Positions 44,846-57,007 are shown, counted from the first letter of the stretch. The stretch: DNA of 64,000 nt from Haliclona indistincta (GCA_964017065.1 OZ024789.1:6762191-6826190); one strand, 5' to 3'. The notes: generated by a model not told the origin, from the letters alone. Program-made: numbers and translations.

Positions 44846-47800
44846 CTAAAATGCCACTTTGGAACTCTTTCTCTGTCGCTGATGCTCCTTCTTCTCCTCG
44901 TATTCTTTCCTGGCAACACTATTGGCGTCTTTTAGAATAATGTTGACCTTACGAACAATCTCCTCTAAGAAAAGACATGAACTTTAAAATCACAAGACTA
45001 GTGTAGATTGAGGTTTAAATATCAGTTGTACGCCATCTGGTTGACATAGGTTCAACATGCTTTGGGCATAAACCACTAGATTTACTACATCTGTGACAGA
45101 CCCAGAAATACTCACTAGCGGTCAAGGTGGTTGTTTCAAAGTCAATGGTCTTGTAGGCACTGTCCTTACTGAGTCTGGTCAGTCTGAACACACTCAATGC
45201 ATTACCTCGGTCCTCAAGTATTTCACATGCACAAATGGCATCAATATCATATCTCATCTGAAGAGCAAACAGAAAATTACAAGCTTTTTGTTGCAACACA
45301 CATTAGAGTAGTTCAATAGTTAGCACCAATTCCACAATTTGGTATACTAACACCCTTTACTAGAGGGTTTGAATTTAGTATGCAACTAGAAAAAATTCAT
45401 TCTTGAAAAAGTACTAATACTGAAATTGGAGCATGCTACTACTTAAATCAAAATGAAGAGGCTGAACTTTTATGGACACAATGTGTGCGTGCTAACGGGT
45501 TTTGTCAAAGTCTTGAGGAATGACTTTGTCGGTTGATCAACTGGTTGTATCTCAATCCGCTCAGGGTCAACTCCTGTAGAATGAAAAATAATATGTATAC
45601 TAACTATTCCAAGAGTTCCAACTATTCTATGAGTTCCAGCTGTTGTCAACTTGATACGGATGAAGTTATTAGTATTCAACTACATGTACATACCAAGGTG
45701 AACTTTGGTGTTGGCTCTGATCTTCTGTAGCATAGTCACTGTGTAAGACTAAGGCACAGTGAAAAAATCAAATAAAATCATGAAATGAACACTCCACATG
45801 CATATCTACTATATTATGGACCACTTTTATTAAACATCATGGCTTACCTTGTACTGATGGCTGGTCAGTTCTGCTCGAACAGTAGTCTGTGTCTTTCTGC
45901 CTAATGAACTTTCTAACACTTCCTCTGCACCTAGAAATGATGATCGTCTTCCTGAAGAGAAAACAAGATGGCAAAGTGCCAAACAGTTCACTAGTTGGCA
46001 TAGTATACAATGTTCTTAAAGCAGCAGTCATAGCCAACTACCAAAATACTGTTTGTAAGGAAGTTTTGATAATTGAAATTACAGCACAAAAATTAAATTC
46101 ACACTTACTGATGTTTCTGACGAGCACAAAATCCATTGTGCCCTGACTTGATAGTGTACTACCAAGATCAACCAACTCATCAGGATAATCCTTCTTTTCA
46201 AGCTCATAATCTGTATGTAGACAGAAAATAGTAAACATATTGATAGGGATAGCTGCAAATATTAATGATCCTTATAACTTGTACATTGTATGTAGGTAAA
46301 CACAGTGCAAATCCCCATATTGACCGATAACCAAGGTACTTGCCTGAAAGTGATACAACACTGCTGCTGTATCAATGCAAAACTCGCTGATAGGGCACTA
46401 TATTGCTGTCTAGTGCACGATGGCAGCCATTTTTTACGATTGGCCATGCACTAGGTCAAGAGTTTATAACTGAGAGTATTGTACGCTCAATGTCACAATG
46501 TAAATAACAAACTAGGTCATCAGTTGGGTGATGCATGATCCAACCTGTGGGTAGCTGATTACTGATAACAGTACTGCTGAATAGCAATCAGCTACTTATA
46601 CATTGACCTCAAATGACTAATCCGCTATTTACATTGCTCTATTGAGCGTTTAATGCTCAGTTATGAACTCTTGACTAGGAGTACTGGACATCAAAAGGAA
46701 CAAACAATTTGGTCACAAACATACAATTTAATAATCATACACCATCCATATTTAGACCACTCGTTAATAATTTGTAAGCTGTGAAGTCACGAATTAATGG
46801 CAGGCGTTCATGTCAGTTAAATCCCTCATGAATAAATTCATTTTGTAAAAAATGACCGTTTCTTTCACTGTGGAAGATTCAAGACGTGTCGAAGAGCTAA
46901 CCGCGTTACCTGGAGTGAAGAAATCATGCCACTATGTTCTTCGTGAAAGGCAAACGAGCTCCTAGCACACAAAAATGGCAGCAGTCATCGTCAGGTCAGT
47001 GTGAGCGTGGTCTAAGTCAGATCACCCAGAGTGAGACTCAGAATCTAACTGACATGAACGTCCCTTGGGCCAATCACAACCCCTCGGATGGTCTTACAGC
47101 CCTCAGGCGGTATAATTAACCAGCCTCGGGTATATCCCATACCACCTCGGAACCCATGGGTTAACCCATACGTACTACATAGTGTATACTGACCATGAAT
47201 TTGGAGTCTTCTTCTACGAATCACTCTTGTCAATAGTTCGCTCATCTCTACTTCAAGATTGTCCACAGCAAGTGTAGAAAAACCACCATTCTCATAGTAA
47301 CTACAAACATACAAAATATTACATTCTATTTAGTTGAGCAATAGTCTCATACAACAATAAAGTACATGAACTATAGCTCTTACATGTGGATTGCTTACAC
47401 TTTGACAATGAGGTGTCTTTTTGGTGAATCTTTTTGGACATCATGAGGCTCAGACTAGTATAAAAAATAATAATTTCAACATACAAAGAAGCACACGTTT
47501 GAACCACATCTGTATGTCGGCAAACTTTTAAAATAAAAAACATGAATTTGGATCTAGTCCGATTCATTTGCTATGACAAAGGCAAAGAAGGGCAACCATA
47601 ACGAAATTTCAGCATGTAAGGGCCATATGATTGATTCCAGCTAAGAGGATAGTCTCATACTAGTGTAACCTGAGAGGTAGAAGCCACCTTGTCTAATGCA
47701 GCCACAAGCTAGTGTTGCTATGACAAAGGCAAAGTAGGGCAACCATAACAAAATTTCAGCCATATGATTGATTCCAGCTAGGAGGATAGTCTCCAGGGCT

Positions 47801-50800
47801 TCAAATTAGCACTAGCCTGCTAGCCCGAGACTAGTAAAATTTAGCTTGGGCTAGTAAAATTTATAGGTTGGTAGCCCAGCTGGCTAGAGAAACTAGTAAG
47901 CTTACTGCAGAATTTGAGTAGAAGCAAGTTCATAAAAGCATAAAATTAGCTTAATTATTCCATCGGGCTAGTAGGAACTGGTTTGGGCTAGTTACAATTT
48001 AAGTTTGCTAGTCCTGCTGGTTAAATTGAAAAGAAGTTAATTTGAAGCCCTGATAGTCTCATACTAGTGTAAACTGAGAGGTAGAAGCCACCTTGTCTAA
48101 TGCAGCCACAAGCTAGTGTCCAAATTATAGTGACTTTTACTTGTACATAATGCAGCCACCTGCCTAATCAAGCCATTTGATTAGGCAGGTTTCACTGTAC
48201 AGACAAACTGCAAGCTCTGTTTCCAAAAATTGCACGAATGATTTTTTGGAAAAATCTGTACTATTGGTCACATTGCCGCCTTTCTAAACATTCAAATAAA
48301 ATATATCGTGTATCACCTTGTTAACCTAATTTATCATTGATGCATACCTCCACAATACCAAGATATTTGAAGCCAAACTTAGCAATATAGTCATCACGTT
48401 GTAGCTCAGGTAGGTCTACATCAATCTCTCCATCGTCTTCAGCGATCATCACTGAATAATTACTGACCTTTTTCTGTGATCAAAATAACAAACATGTGAA
48501 ATAGCACATAGATGTCCGGTATCACCATTCTCTGTCTATTGATACATTAATAATCCTTTCTTGTACCATGGTACCACATTGACAGTACTGGGAACTACCA
48601 TATTCACAGTAACTAAGCTAACCCTACTTGCCAGTACCATTGTACCATCATGTACTATCCAGTACCATTGTACCGTGCTACAGTACCAGAATGTACCATA
48701 CTTACTATTCATAGTACAGCACCATTCATGTACATTGTACCATGGTACGGCATGGACAGTACTGGGATGTATCACTATGTACCATAACACTGCTATCTTA
48801 AGTGTCCATCCCTACTATTGTACCATATATTGAGATATTGAGGGTGGGATAATATCCACCAAGATATTGCAACTGAGGTAAGTAGTACGAAACCTGGCTC
48901 TCCACTTGTTATCTTTGTCCTCTGTAGGAAAAGCTAATTCAACTATGAGATGTACCACAGTTGTTGTGGTACATCTCATGTGTCTCTAGTGTGTCCTACT
49001 GGAATGTACCACAGTACATCCCAGTAGGACAATTGCTGATGGCTAGGAAGCCTAGAAAATGCATTCATAATGCATTCTACAGTGCTACAACTGATTCCCA
49101 GGTAGAAATTGATCCCCACTGTGTTCCCAAGCAAGGACAAGTCACTTATTCTCGCCATTATCCTCATTGTCGTTGTTGGTTGGTGACGGAAGGATGCCGA
49201 GTCTCACTAAGACAAGCGCCAGCAGTGTAGTTGTACCAATGAAAGCAGTAATTTGGAAATCTACTGTGGTATTTGTTCCCGCTGACTCTAGTGGTTTTTC
49301 GTTTTTACTATGGTATGGACACTATGCACATTTTTCAAAAGTACACTAGGCTTCATTGTATTATCAGCATCAAGACTCTATGGTGTAATAGTTTCTAATG
49401 ATGTACAATGTACTTAAATTGTAAATTAATTTCAAAATTTTAAATTACGACAATTGTACGACAATTTTTTAGAAACTATTACACCATAGAGTCCTGATGC
49501 TGATAATAGAATGAAGCCTAGTGTACTTTTGAAAAATGTGCATAGTGTCCATACCATTGTAAAAACAAAAAAACACTAGAGTAAGCGGGAACAAGTGGTC
49601 CTCTGCTCCTAAGACCCAACAAGCAACTGCCCCCAAAATTTAATAATAATAAGTTTTAACAAGTGTAGGAGATGATGATTGCAAAAGTAAAAGTGCCAAG
49701 TATCCCTATACATCTCGAGTCGTGTACACCAACATCTAGGCTGGTAGATATCTGGACAATTGCTGGTAGCAAGAGTATATAATCTAACAAGAGTATCGAA
49801 CGCCAATTGCCACTGTAGAAACACTCTCGGGAAAGTAACGTGACCAGCACGTGAGATATTTTACGCATTGTGACCAAAGCGTGTTACACAAATCCACGAC
49901 TATGTCACAATGAAGGCGTGTCCTGCAGGAAGCAAGCGCCCATGATGGAAAATACAGCTACTCAGGGCTCTTTATTGACAAGATACCTCTAAAAAGCAGG
50001 CGTTCGTTAGTCGCCAAACATCGACAATGTGATTTTTGTAGACGAACGCGCTCTGACAAACCGAGCTCGCTGCTGTTCTTATTCTTCAATTAAAGAGCAT
50101 AACTAGCATGTGTTTCTGTTTTCTCAGCATTTGTCGTGTCTACATCGCTATATTCTCGCCTGCAACAGTCCAATTATCATCTAAAAAGCTTGGCTAGCAT
50201 CGTTGCTGAACGTCGATGATGTCAATGGCTAGCCTGCGGTGTGGGCGTATACGTCATCAGATCACGTTTCTGTCACGTTACTTTCCCGAGAGTGTTTCTA
50301 CAGTGGCAATTGGCGTTCGATACTCTTGTTAGATTATATACTCTTGCTGGTAGATATTTGATATTTTTCAGTGGAAATTTTGATAAAATTAATTATGGCA
50401 CAACAGCTATAATTTCTCCTATCAGCGAACAGTGCATATCACTGGCAATGACGATCCAAATTTCGTGCAACTAATTATACAAAAGTTATGATAGCAAACG
50501 TTTGTGACTCCTCATAACACACTATAGTTGTGTACACATGCATGCATGTGATGCTCACTCACTACTAGTGATAGTGGAAGGGCGTAGTGGACTGAGTTTT
50601 TTCAGTGATTGTTGGATTGGTGACCTCACTACAAACCAGTGGAAGAAGGTATAGTGTTTGTATCTTAGACACATTCAAGATTGGTTTGATATTGTATACA
50701 TTCTTCAGCTATCCCTCCCTGACTCGTCTGTGACTGAACGATACTATCACTCACTTACCCTACCATGGTACATTGGTACGGGATGGACACTTGGGATAGC

Positions 50801-53800
50801 AGTGTTATAATGTGGTACATAGTGGTACATCCCAGTACTGTCCATACCCTACCATAGTACAAAATGGTACGGGATGGACACTTGGGATAGCAGTGTTATA
50901 ATGTGGTACATAGTGGTACATCCCAGTACTGTCCATACCCTACCATAGTACAAAATGGTACGGGATGGACACTTGGGATAGCAGTGTTATAATGTGGTAC
51001 ATAGTGGTACATCCCAGTACTGTCCATACCCTACCATAGTACAAAATGGTACGGGATGGACACTTGGGATAGCAGTGTTATAATGTGGTACATAGTGGTA
51101 CATCCCAGTACTGTCCATACCCTACCATAGCACAAAATGGTACGGGATGGACACTTGGGATAGCAGTGTTATAATGTAGTACATAGTGGTACATTATTAT
51201 GGTACAGGATAGATACTTGCAACGGGATTGTAGTGATGGAGTGTGGTGCTTGCAATTGATAGTGAGCACAATACTGTTTACTACAGTATATGTGCCATAA
51301 TGCTTAAATTATTGCATGTAACTTGCCAGGGGAATCGGTTCTCTCTCTTCTAGATACTTCCAGAATGTTAGACCTATCAGATCTTCAACAGTTGCTGTAT
51401 CTAGTGAAGAGAACACAAACAGTGGTTCACAGCACAAGAGAGAACAACATACGTAGCACAGTCACTTTGACAGGTACAGTCGGCTCCTGAAAAAGAATAC
51501 GTATTAGCACGCATGTAGTAAACACTACACTACTTGTAGCTTACCTTTGCCATTGCTAGAAAGATGTAGTATTTGTTAGTTGAAGCAGCACCGTGATTCT
51601 GAAAAACAACAAGTATTGTTATAATGTTTTTAAACACGTGTTCTAATAACTAATGCACATGTATGAGCTAGATATTGACACTGCTCTAGAAGACAAGCAG
51701 AACAGCTAATTCACAATGTACAATACTGCTCGGCAGTATATTTAGTGGAGGCTTCTACACAGCAGAATGTACTTGAAAGTAACATTACAGCCTACATAAA
51801 TTTAAGGTTTGGGCTGCTTCATGACTAAGCAAGATTTTTGTTGTGAGCTCTGTGCACTACAGTGCTCAGGATGGCTTGCTATACATGAGAGACTAGTCCT
51901 GGAGTACTGCTACATAATTTCGGATTGTTTGTGTAAGAATGTTGAAGGCATAGACAACCTGCTAATTGGTGCGAAACTATAGAGTTTCCAATTCTGTTTG
52001 TGTTACAATGCGGTGAATTCTGGACAGAATTGCTATCTGCTGCTGTACAAATCCAAAACGGCAGTACAATTATTTTGTGTTTCATTGATAGTGTTACACA
52101 TGCAGCTAGCAAGTATCAGCAAGTAACAACATATTTTTTATTCAAAACAAGACAATGCATAATACTATACTATACCATACTATACTATACTAGGCTACTA
52201 TACTATACTAGGCTACTATACTATACTAGGCTACTATACTATACTAGGCTACTATACACTATTAGTACAAGTCAAGCAGTTCAAACAGATTCAGCGGCTG
52301 GTAGCGGATGAACTTGTGTGTTAAAACACTTGCAGTAATCTTGGGTCAAACTTTTAAGAGCACCACGAACTGGCTTGAGAAAAACAATGATTATAATAGG
52401 TGTTGCGATAGCGGGAATGTTGTACACCACACGTATGGCGTAGTTCACAGCCACAAACTTCACCACGCTATTGGAGAGCTGCTTTATTATTGACGGATTG
52501 GCAATTGGAATAACATTCACGATGAATGTTATTATCGAACTAATGACAAAATATACCATGACCTTAGTAATGACTTTCTTCAAGCTAATATTTCCATCCA
52601 GTACATTTTTCTTCATGTATACCAATGTAAATATAATGCAAACGACTTGGATGGCTATAAAGAACAAAGATAGACCAACAAGAGAAAAAGCAAGTCCTTT
52701 GAATAAAGAAGAATCCGGGTTAGTTTTACAGAATCCTTTGATGTTGGATGTTTGGACGTCCTCAAGAAATGGTATTATTCCCATTGCAATAGAAATAATC
52801 CACGATATGACTACGAATGAGAAAATTATGTACCACTTCATTGTTTTCTTTCCCCATATGATGAAGACGCTGACAATTATTGCATATAAGGTATCTGACG
52901 TGATCTTCTGTCCTGCAGCAACGTAAAATAGACCAACAAAGATTTTGCAAGATACATCTTCTTCATAAAGCAGACGCACTGGTACCCCAAGATAGAAGAA
53001 ACTGAAGGCAGAACATCTCAGGAGCTCACCAGCAAACAAATTGATAAGAGAAAAACGAATTTTAGCATTAATTTCTTTAGTAGAGATCAATCCAACTATG
53101 CACAATAAAGACAGGACAAGCGGAGGAATGATTACAAGCGTGAACAGAGCCAAGCTTATCATCAAATTATAGTTGAAATACAAGCTGGCATCTATATCAC
53201 TGCTATTGAATGCCATAGTTTCAAACTACCAAACGATAGATTGCACTGTTTACTGCTGCTATATAACAACACTCAGTAAAATTATCACATTTCTTGGGCC
53301 TTTGGTGCAATTAACAAGACTTTATTTGTTAACATCAAGCCTGACGTAATTTTGCGTAACATTTTAAGGTCAAAGATCAAAGCCACCCCATGCTTTAACC
53401 TTTGCAAGTGTAGACAAGAATGTTTTGACCAAGATATGTACCTGATAAGTGTAGAACTTTCTCCGTAATCACTAGTTAGTCACCCCACTTGACAATCTAG
53501 AATCTACCAACCTCATCAGTACTGTTTCAAAAAACTTTTCGATTGACCTTTAGTAGGTCAAACAGCAATTGCGCTATTCATGTCAAGAGGGCCTGGGAGA
53601 CCAAGTAGTACATTGTTTGTGTACATGTTATCACTCATAAGTGCTGTACAATACCAGTGATACAATAATGTTTGTGATTGATAAAGCAACAGACTGCAGT
53701 AACAAGGTACAATTGCTAACCAGCAGAATCATGTGACAGTACTAGACACAATAATTCACAACCTCCATTACTGACACGTACGTGAACTTGAAAGCAAATA

Positions 53801-55603
53801 TATGACCTAGTCTCCTAGACAACTCTACGCCTCCATCAAGGGCTCTATTTTGCTTTATTTTGTTTTGCATTGCATTATTCACTTCATAAAAACTAATTCA
53901 TTTTAGGAATCAACAATTACAATTCTAATGGCTAAAAAGAGTGGTAGAAGAATGACCACACAAACATTTAACCCTTTTAAATCTATTCACCCACGCTTCT
54001 ATCTCACCCACACACAAAGTAGTCCAGCTATACCTAATGCAAATGAGTACTATTCAAGTTCTTTGAAAGATCAACGGGAAGGAAAAGTCAGTCATTGCAT
54101 GATGAACAGATCAGTGATACTGATATTTGACTGCTATAGTACACACACAGACACACAAAGCAAAAAGTAAAGTTTTTCAGCCATCAAAATCGATGATGCC
54201 TAGAGCCAGATGTCACAATAGTAACCGACAAAGCTGGGAGAGTACTAGTGCACTAAGCAGGTGTACAAAGCTGGTGCATGGCAGATACTCTCCTGGAGCC
54301 GGGCTAATGAACTCGCAGGAGCACTAGCTGATCAGGATTAGAGGTATGAAGAGACACATGAACCTCCCAGTGACCAAAGTCAGTGTATTTTACTTCCCCA
54401 GTACAGGACCAGGTACCTGTTTACAGATGGGTGGGCTGGAGGCACTTTGATGCATTTTCTCTCTCCTGCCCTGGTGGGGTTGGAACCAGTGTCCCTTGGG
54501 TTGGAACCCAAGACTCTACTGGAGAACCACCAGGGCACCCACACACAAGAAAAGAAAACACACACGCACGCACGCACACTAGTAAACATGGTGAACTGTA
54601 CCTCTCCATTAAATTTGCTGTACTCAAAGAACATGTTAGCTGTTTTCTTTTCTTGCTCAGCTAGCAGCTTAGTGAGAGGAGAAGGACCTCTTTGCTGATC
54701 AGGATCGACAGGTTGAGGAAGAAATTGGTTTTTATCCACTAAAGAACAGAACAAGAAAGAAAATTAGAAGCACATTACATGTACATTTCAGCTAGCATAG
54801 CCAGCCTATACACTGTTTGTGTACACCTACATGTAGGCTAAAATCAGTGTTTAGCTAGTACTACCGTATATAATTTGACTAATGCAGTCATTGCCAGACT
54901 GTGGCTGTACTAAAGTAGCAGCTTACAAAGTTCAGTAGGTGTTTCACGCCACATAACTGTCTTTGCTTTCTCGTTCTTTCTCTTTCTGTGTAGAGACAAT
55001 AAATTATGATTAGTTTCCTCATTAAACAAGCAAAATTTCATCTTTCTATAATAAAATATTATTATTACACTATACTCGTTGGAGAGTAATAAGATCACCT
55101 CTTCTCCATTACTTGAAACATGTTTGCGTTGTTCCTGAGTGGTGGTCGTCGCGGTAATGTGGGGCTGGTTTGAATATCAAAGGACATTGCCATGGGTAGT
55201 CGTCTTTCAGGCTGAGGTTTACTGCAACAAATATACAGTGACATATACCAGCTACCACTGTAAAACACTCACTATCGTTGCTGCATGCGTATCGACTTCT
55301 TTTGAAAAGAGCGGTCAGTTTGAATCTCTTTGTCGAGATCTTCATTCACCATTATCAATTCACACATTCCTAAACAACACAAAATCCACGAGTACAAGTA
55401 CATAGCACACGTGTATTATTATGTATATAAAAACTAGGGATCTACACAACAAAAGCTTTATTATCGAATTTAAACTTCTGTTCCATTGTCTAACGCTCTT
55501 CGTTGTCTTTTTCTGCTAGTTTGAACTCACCTGTATCGTCACTGGTGATGAATGAGTGGCGAATATGGGACAGTAACATGCGCCTATCGTCGAAGAAAGC
55601 CAT
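44846..55603 (-). CDS. MAPKAP1: SIN1/MAPKAP1, TORC2 subunit, complete gene
   Basis: Seventeen exons join in frame to 509 codons, close to the usual vertebrate length. From the 5' end: 55603-55531, 55369-55273, 55221-55113, 54981-54927, 54738-54602, 51598-51545, 51486-51453, 51400-51327, 48473-48348, 48260-48196, 47300-47194, 46210-46109, 45951-45848, 45748-45694, 45573-45497, 45257-45116, 44964-44846. The N-terminus MAFFDDRR...SDDTG, EYSKFNGE, CRIM segment AEDDGEIDVDLPEL with KFGFKYLGIVE, Ras-binding strand GFSTLAVDN and YELEKKDYPDE, and PH end EIVRKVNIILKD all match SIN1. SIN1 brings substrates such as Akt and PKC to mTORC2 at membranes. The exon ending IPL uses a GC donor (51326). One intron hosts a 7TM receptor gene, another a 2.75-kb insertion. 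Confidence 0.95.
47794..48052. mobile_element. 259-bp hAT-type MITE in a SIN1 intron, unit 3 only
   Basis: It has perfect 15-bp terminal repeats, CAGGGCTTCAAATTA and its complement, and an 8-bp duplication ATAGTCTC (47786-47793 and 48053-48060). The empty site remains in units 1 and 2. CAGGG ends plus an 8-bp duplication are the hAT hallmark. It has no coding capacity. The interior has repeated GGGCTAGT words. Confidence 0.92.
49264..49602. repeat. Large inverted repeat (arms about 135 bp)
   Basis: The left arm 49264-49398 and right arm 49471-49602 are near-perfect complements (for example CTCTATGGTGTAATAGTTTCT-type ends beside the loop). They enclose about 70 bp of AT-rich loop. Confidence 0.85.
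49742..50359. repeat. Second inverted repeat with a 420-bp spacer
   Basis: Arms 49742-49846 and 50268-50359 are complements (AACGCCAATTGCCACTGTAG and partner). The spacer holds no clear gene. Confidence 0.8.
50756..51195. repeat. 91-bp minisatellite, nearly five copies
   Basis: Each unit contains GGTACGGGATGGACACTTGG and CATCCCAGTACTGTCC. The copies from 50847 onward are almost identical with an exact 91-bp period. Open frames across it are by-products. Confidence 0.9.
51684..52280. other. Intron sequence between the array edge and the nested receptor gene
   Basis: This is unique SIN1 intron beyond the right duplication breakpoint. Apart from the short tandem repeat at 52163-52260, nothing coding is recognised. 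Confidence 0.5.
52163..52260. repeat. 18-bp tandem repeat downstream of the receptor gene
   Basis: About four copies of TACTATACTATACTAGGC, just past the stop codon of the receptor on its 3' side. Confidence 0.8.
52281..53216 (-). CDS. Intronless seven-transmembrane receptor nested in a SIN1 intron
   Basis: One exon of 311 residues. Seven hydrophobic segments lie at about residues 18-44, 53-77, 90-115, 125-146, 168-198, 213-237 and 255-280. The N-terminus is short with a possible glycosylation site (NSS). A Cys at the start of TM3 (VSCKIF) and one in extracellular loop 2 (GFCKTN) could form the usual rhodopsin-class disulfide. TM7 has YNIPAIATPI, a poor match to NPxxY, and no DRY is seen after TM3. 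A divergent class A-like GPCR is most likely, ligand unknown. It lies inside the intron between SIN1 exons 5 and 6, on the same strand. Confidence 0.75.
   Translation of the reverse strand: MAFNSSDIDASLYFNYNLMISLALFTLVIIPPLVLSLLCIVGLISTKEINAKIRFSLINLFAGELLRCSAFSFFYLGVPVRLLYEEDVSCKIFVGLFYVAAGQKITSDTLYAIIVSVFIIWGKKTMKWYIIFSFVVISWIISIAMGIIPFLEDVQTSNIKGFCKTNPDSSLFKGLAFSLVGLSLFFIAIQVVCIIFTLVYMKKNVLDGNISLKKVITKVMVYFVISSIITFIVNVIPIANPSIIKQLSNSVVKFVAVNYAIRVVYNIPAIATPIIIIVFLKPVRGALKSLTQDYCKCFNTQVHPLPAAESV
53217..54601. other. SIN1 intron sequence upstream of the nested receptor
   Basis: It should contain the receptor promoter near 53220. No exon is recognised. It includes a CACACG/CACGCA microsatellite near 54540-54580 and the palindrome at 54467-54536. 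Confidence 0.45.
54467..54536. repeat. 70-bp tRNA-like palindrome
   Basis: The outer arms TGCCCTGGTGG and CCACCAGGGCA pair perfectly, and an inner CTTGGGTTCCAACCCAAG hairpin lies on the minus strand. The minus strand loosely recalls a tRNA (7-bp end stem, GGTTCCAACCC), but the arms do not fit standard lengths. It is more likely a SINE relic or a MITE. Confidence 0.4.
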
Positions 55604-55665
55604 TTTAGGTGGGTGGGTGTGTCGATAGGCGTGGTTAGTTAAACTAGCCCCACCTCACAGACAGC
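55604..55665. promoter_or_regulatory. Shared SIN1/mS25 intergenic promoter
   Basis: Only 62 bp separate the two divergent start codons, so both leaders and the core promoter must overlap here or extend into the genes. It contains a GGTGGGTGGGTGTG run. No TATA box is evident. Confidence 0.6.
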
Positions 55666-56897
55666 ATGCAGTCGTTGGCCCAGCACTACAAGCTCGCTAG
55701 CTACAAGTATCTATTTCGTTACAGCCGTAACCTGGATCACTTACTCTCATGGCGTTTCTTGTTACCAGAGAGTATCAAAGAGTCTGTAATATCTTTCCAG
55801 TCTAGTAACAAACATCACTACGGAACAATGTAAGATTGAACACACACGTGCGCTTTATGTATAGTGATTTATCTAGTGCTGAAACAATATTTTAGGCTAT
55901 TCCTACACCAGCATGTGCCACAGCTTCGTTACCATAATCCTGACGTCAAGTTTGTGTTCAACGATAAGTCTTCCATCAACTGCAGTATTACCTTCCACCA
56001 TAGTGAGTTACTCTGCATCATGTTCTTCATGTCATTGTATAAAGCATTATCAGGCCTGCTATCACGGTTTACTTGTGTGACTAAAGGTTCCATGAATCTC
56101 TGTATACTACATGTAAAAATGTATAGATGACTTTGGTGTGAACTCTCACCTCATTAAACGCAAGGCGATCTTGGTAGGCGTGCATGCCTATCTCCACGTT
56201 TGAGTTACACACACCCAATTTGGGGCCAACAGTCAATACAAGTGGTCCATACCTGCTTGGCTTTTGGGTGTAGTAATCGCTCTTCAAGTAACCCAGGCCT
56301 TGGATTGTATAGTTTTCCTGCTTTACCTGTTTACCACACAAAAGGCAGCGCTGACCCCAAAGAGGTGTAACTCGCACGTGGAGATAGGCACACCTACCAG
56401 AGGTGAGAGTTCACACCAAAGTCATCTACCGTATAGCGAGAAATTTTGGTGGTCAAAATTTTGGCGGATTTGGCGGATTGCTCTCGAAACGCCAAAATTT
56501 TAACCGCCAAAATCGGATATACATGGGCGTGTATATCCGCCTTGGCATCAATCCGCCAAAATATTAACCGCCAAAATCTGTTCTTAGCAAATCCGCCAAA
56601 ATTTTGACCACCAAAATTTCTCGCTATACGGTATACCAAACTTTGTTTGTATACTTCTGTAATCTAGAATTTCACAAAAATAAGTTAGCATGGTTGGGCT
56701 GGTGCATTTTTGAAAAATATCAAGTAGAACATTGGAAGTTCATAAGCCCCTGGTTTTAACATGTTAAATGTTAGCAAGTTGTCTTTCTTGCAGAGGACGG
56801 TAGCAGTCATTCACTGGACACCACAAACCTGTCACATATACAGGTGAAGCAGAAGCTAATACTAGAACTGAGTCAAGAGACTGAAGACGTATCATAA
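55666..56897 (+). CDS. MRPS25: Mitochondrial ribosomal protein mS25-like (L51/S25/CI-B8 domain)
   Basis: Three exons, 55666-55829, 55896-56002 and 56794-56897, join in frame to about 124 residues. The N-terminal half (FRYSRNLDHLL... ESVISFQ) and the segment VPQLRYHNPDVKFVFND align with mS25 (VPQ..Y.NP....F), followed by a short tail ending TEDVS. It would belong to the small subunit of the mitochondrial ribosome. Family assignment rests on the pattern of one conserved segment; other L51/S25/CI-B8 proteins are possible. The second intron holds two inverted-repeat elements. The stop lies 110 bp from the rabenosyn-5 stop on the other strand. Confidence 0.7.
56128..56426. mobile_element. 299-bp inverted-repeat element in the mS25 intron
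   Basis: The arms begin GATGACTTTGGTGTGAACTC and are complementary for about 100 bp with gaps (CTATCTCCACGT is shared). It directly adjoins the next element. Confidence 0.7.
56429..56631. mobile_element. 203-bp TA-flanked MITE in the mS25 intron
   Basis: Ends are CCGTATAGCGAGAAATTTTG and its complement, with TA on both sides. The arms are almost perfect for 40 bp or more, and the interior repeats CCGCCAAAAT words. The TA duplication fits the Tc1/mariner type. Confidence 0.85.
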
Positions 56898-57007
56898 ATT
56901 ATTATGGCACAATAAATTATCATTGTCGTGTATAAAGCAATAATACATGTACTGTATGTACACTCTGAACACAATATTATGGGTCGGCGCTAAAAATATT
57001 AATTTTT

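Larger units (their letters stand above)
48507..51260. repeat. 2.75-kb palindrome-rich insertion in a SIN1 intron, unit 3 only
   Basis: In units 1 and 2 this intron is only about 110 bp. Here it is filled by sequence rich in GTACCATGGTAC-type palindromes, hairpins (about 48948-49030), two large inverted repeats and a 91-bp minisatellite. The segment 48725-48833 is the inverted counterpart of the minisatellite unit, so the outer parts may be terminal arms of one composite element. No transposase frame was found. The donor next to it has changed from GT to GC. Confidence 0.7.

Noticed and set aside
48561..48833. Open frame through GTAC-rich sequence
   Set aside because: Low-complexity palindromic repeat with no domain; the opposite strand is equally open.
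50756..51195. CRISPR-like array of regular repeats
   Set aside because: It is a head-to-tail 91-bp minisatellite with no unique spacers, in an animal intron.
54467..54536. Possible tRNA gene on the minus strand
   Set aside because: The end stem pairs, but the anticodon and T arms have wrong lengths and the promoter boxes are poor.
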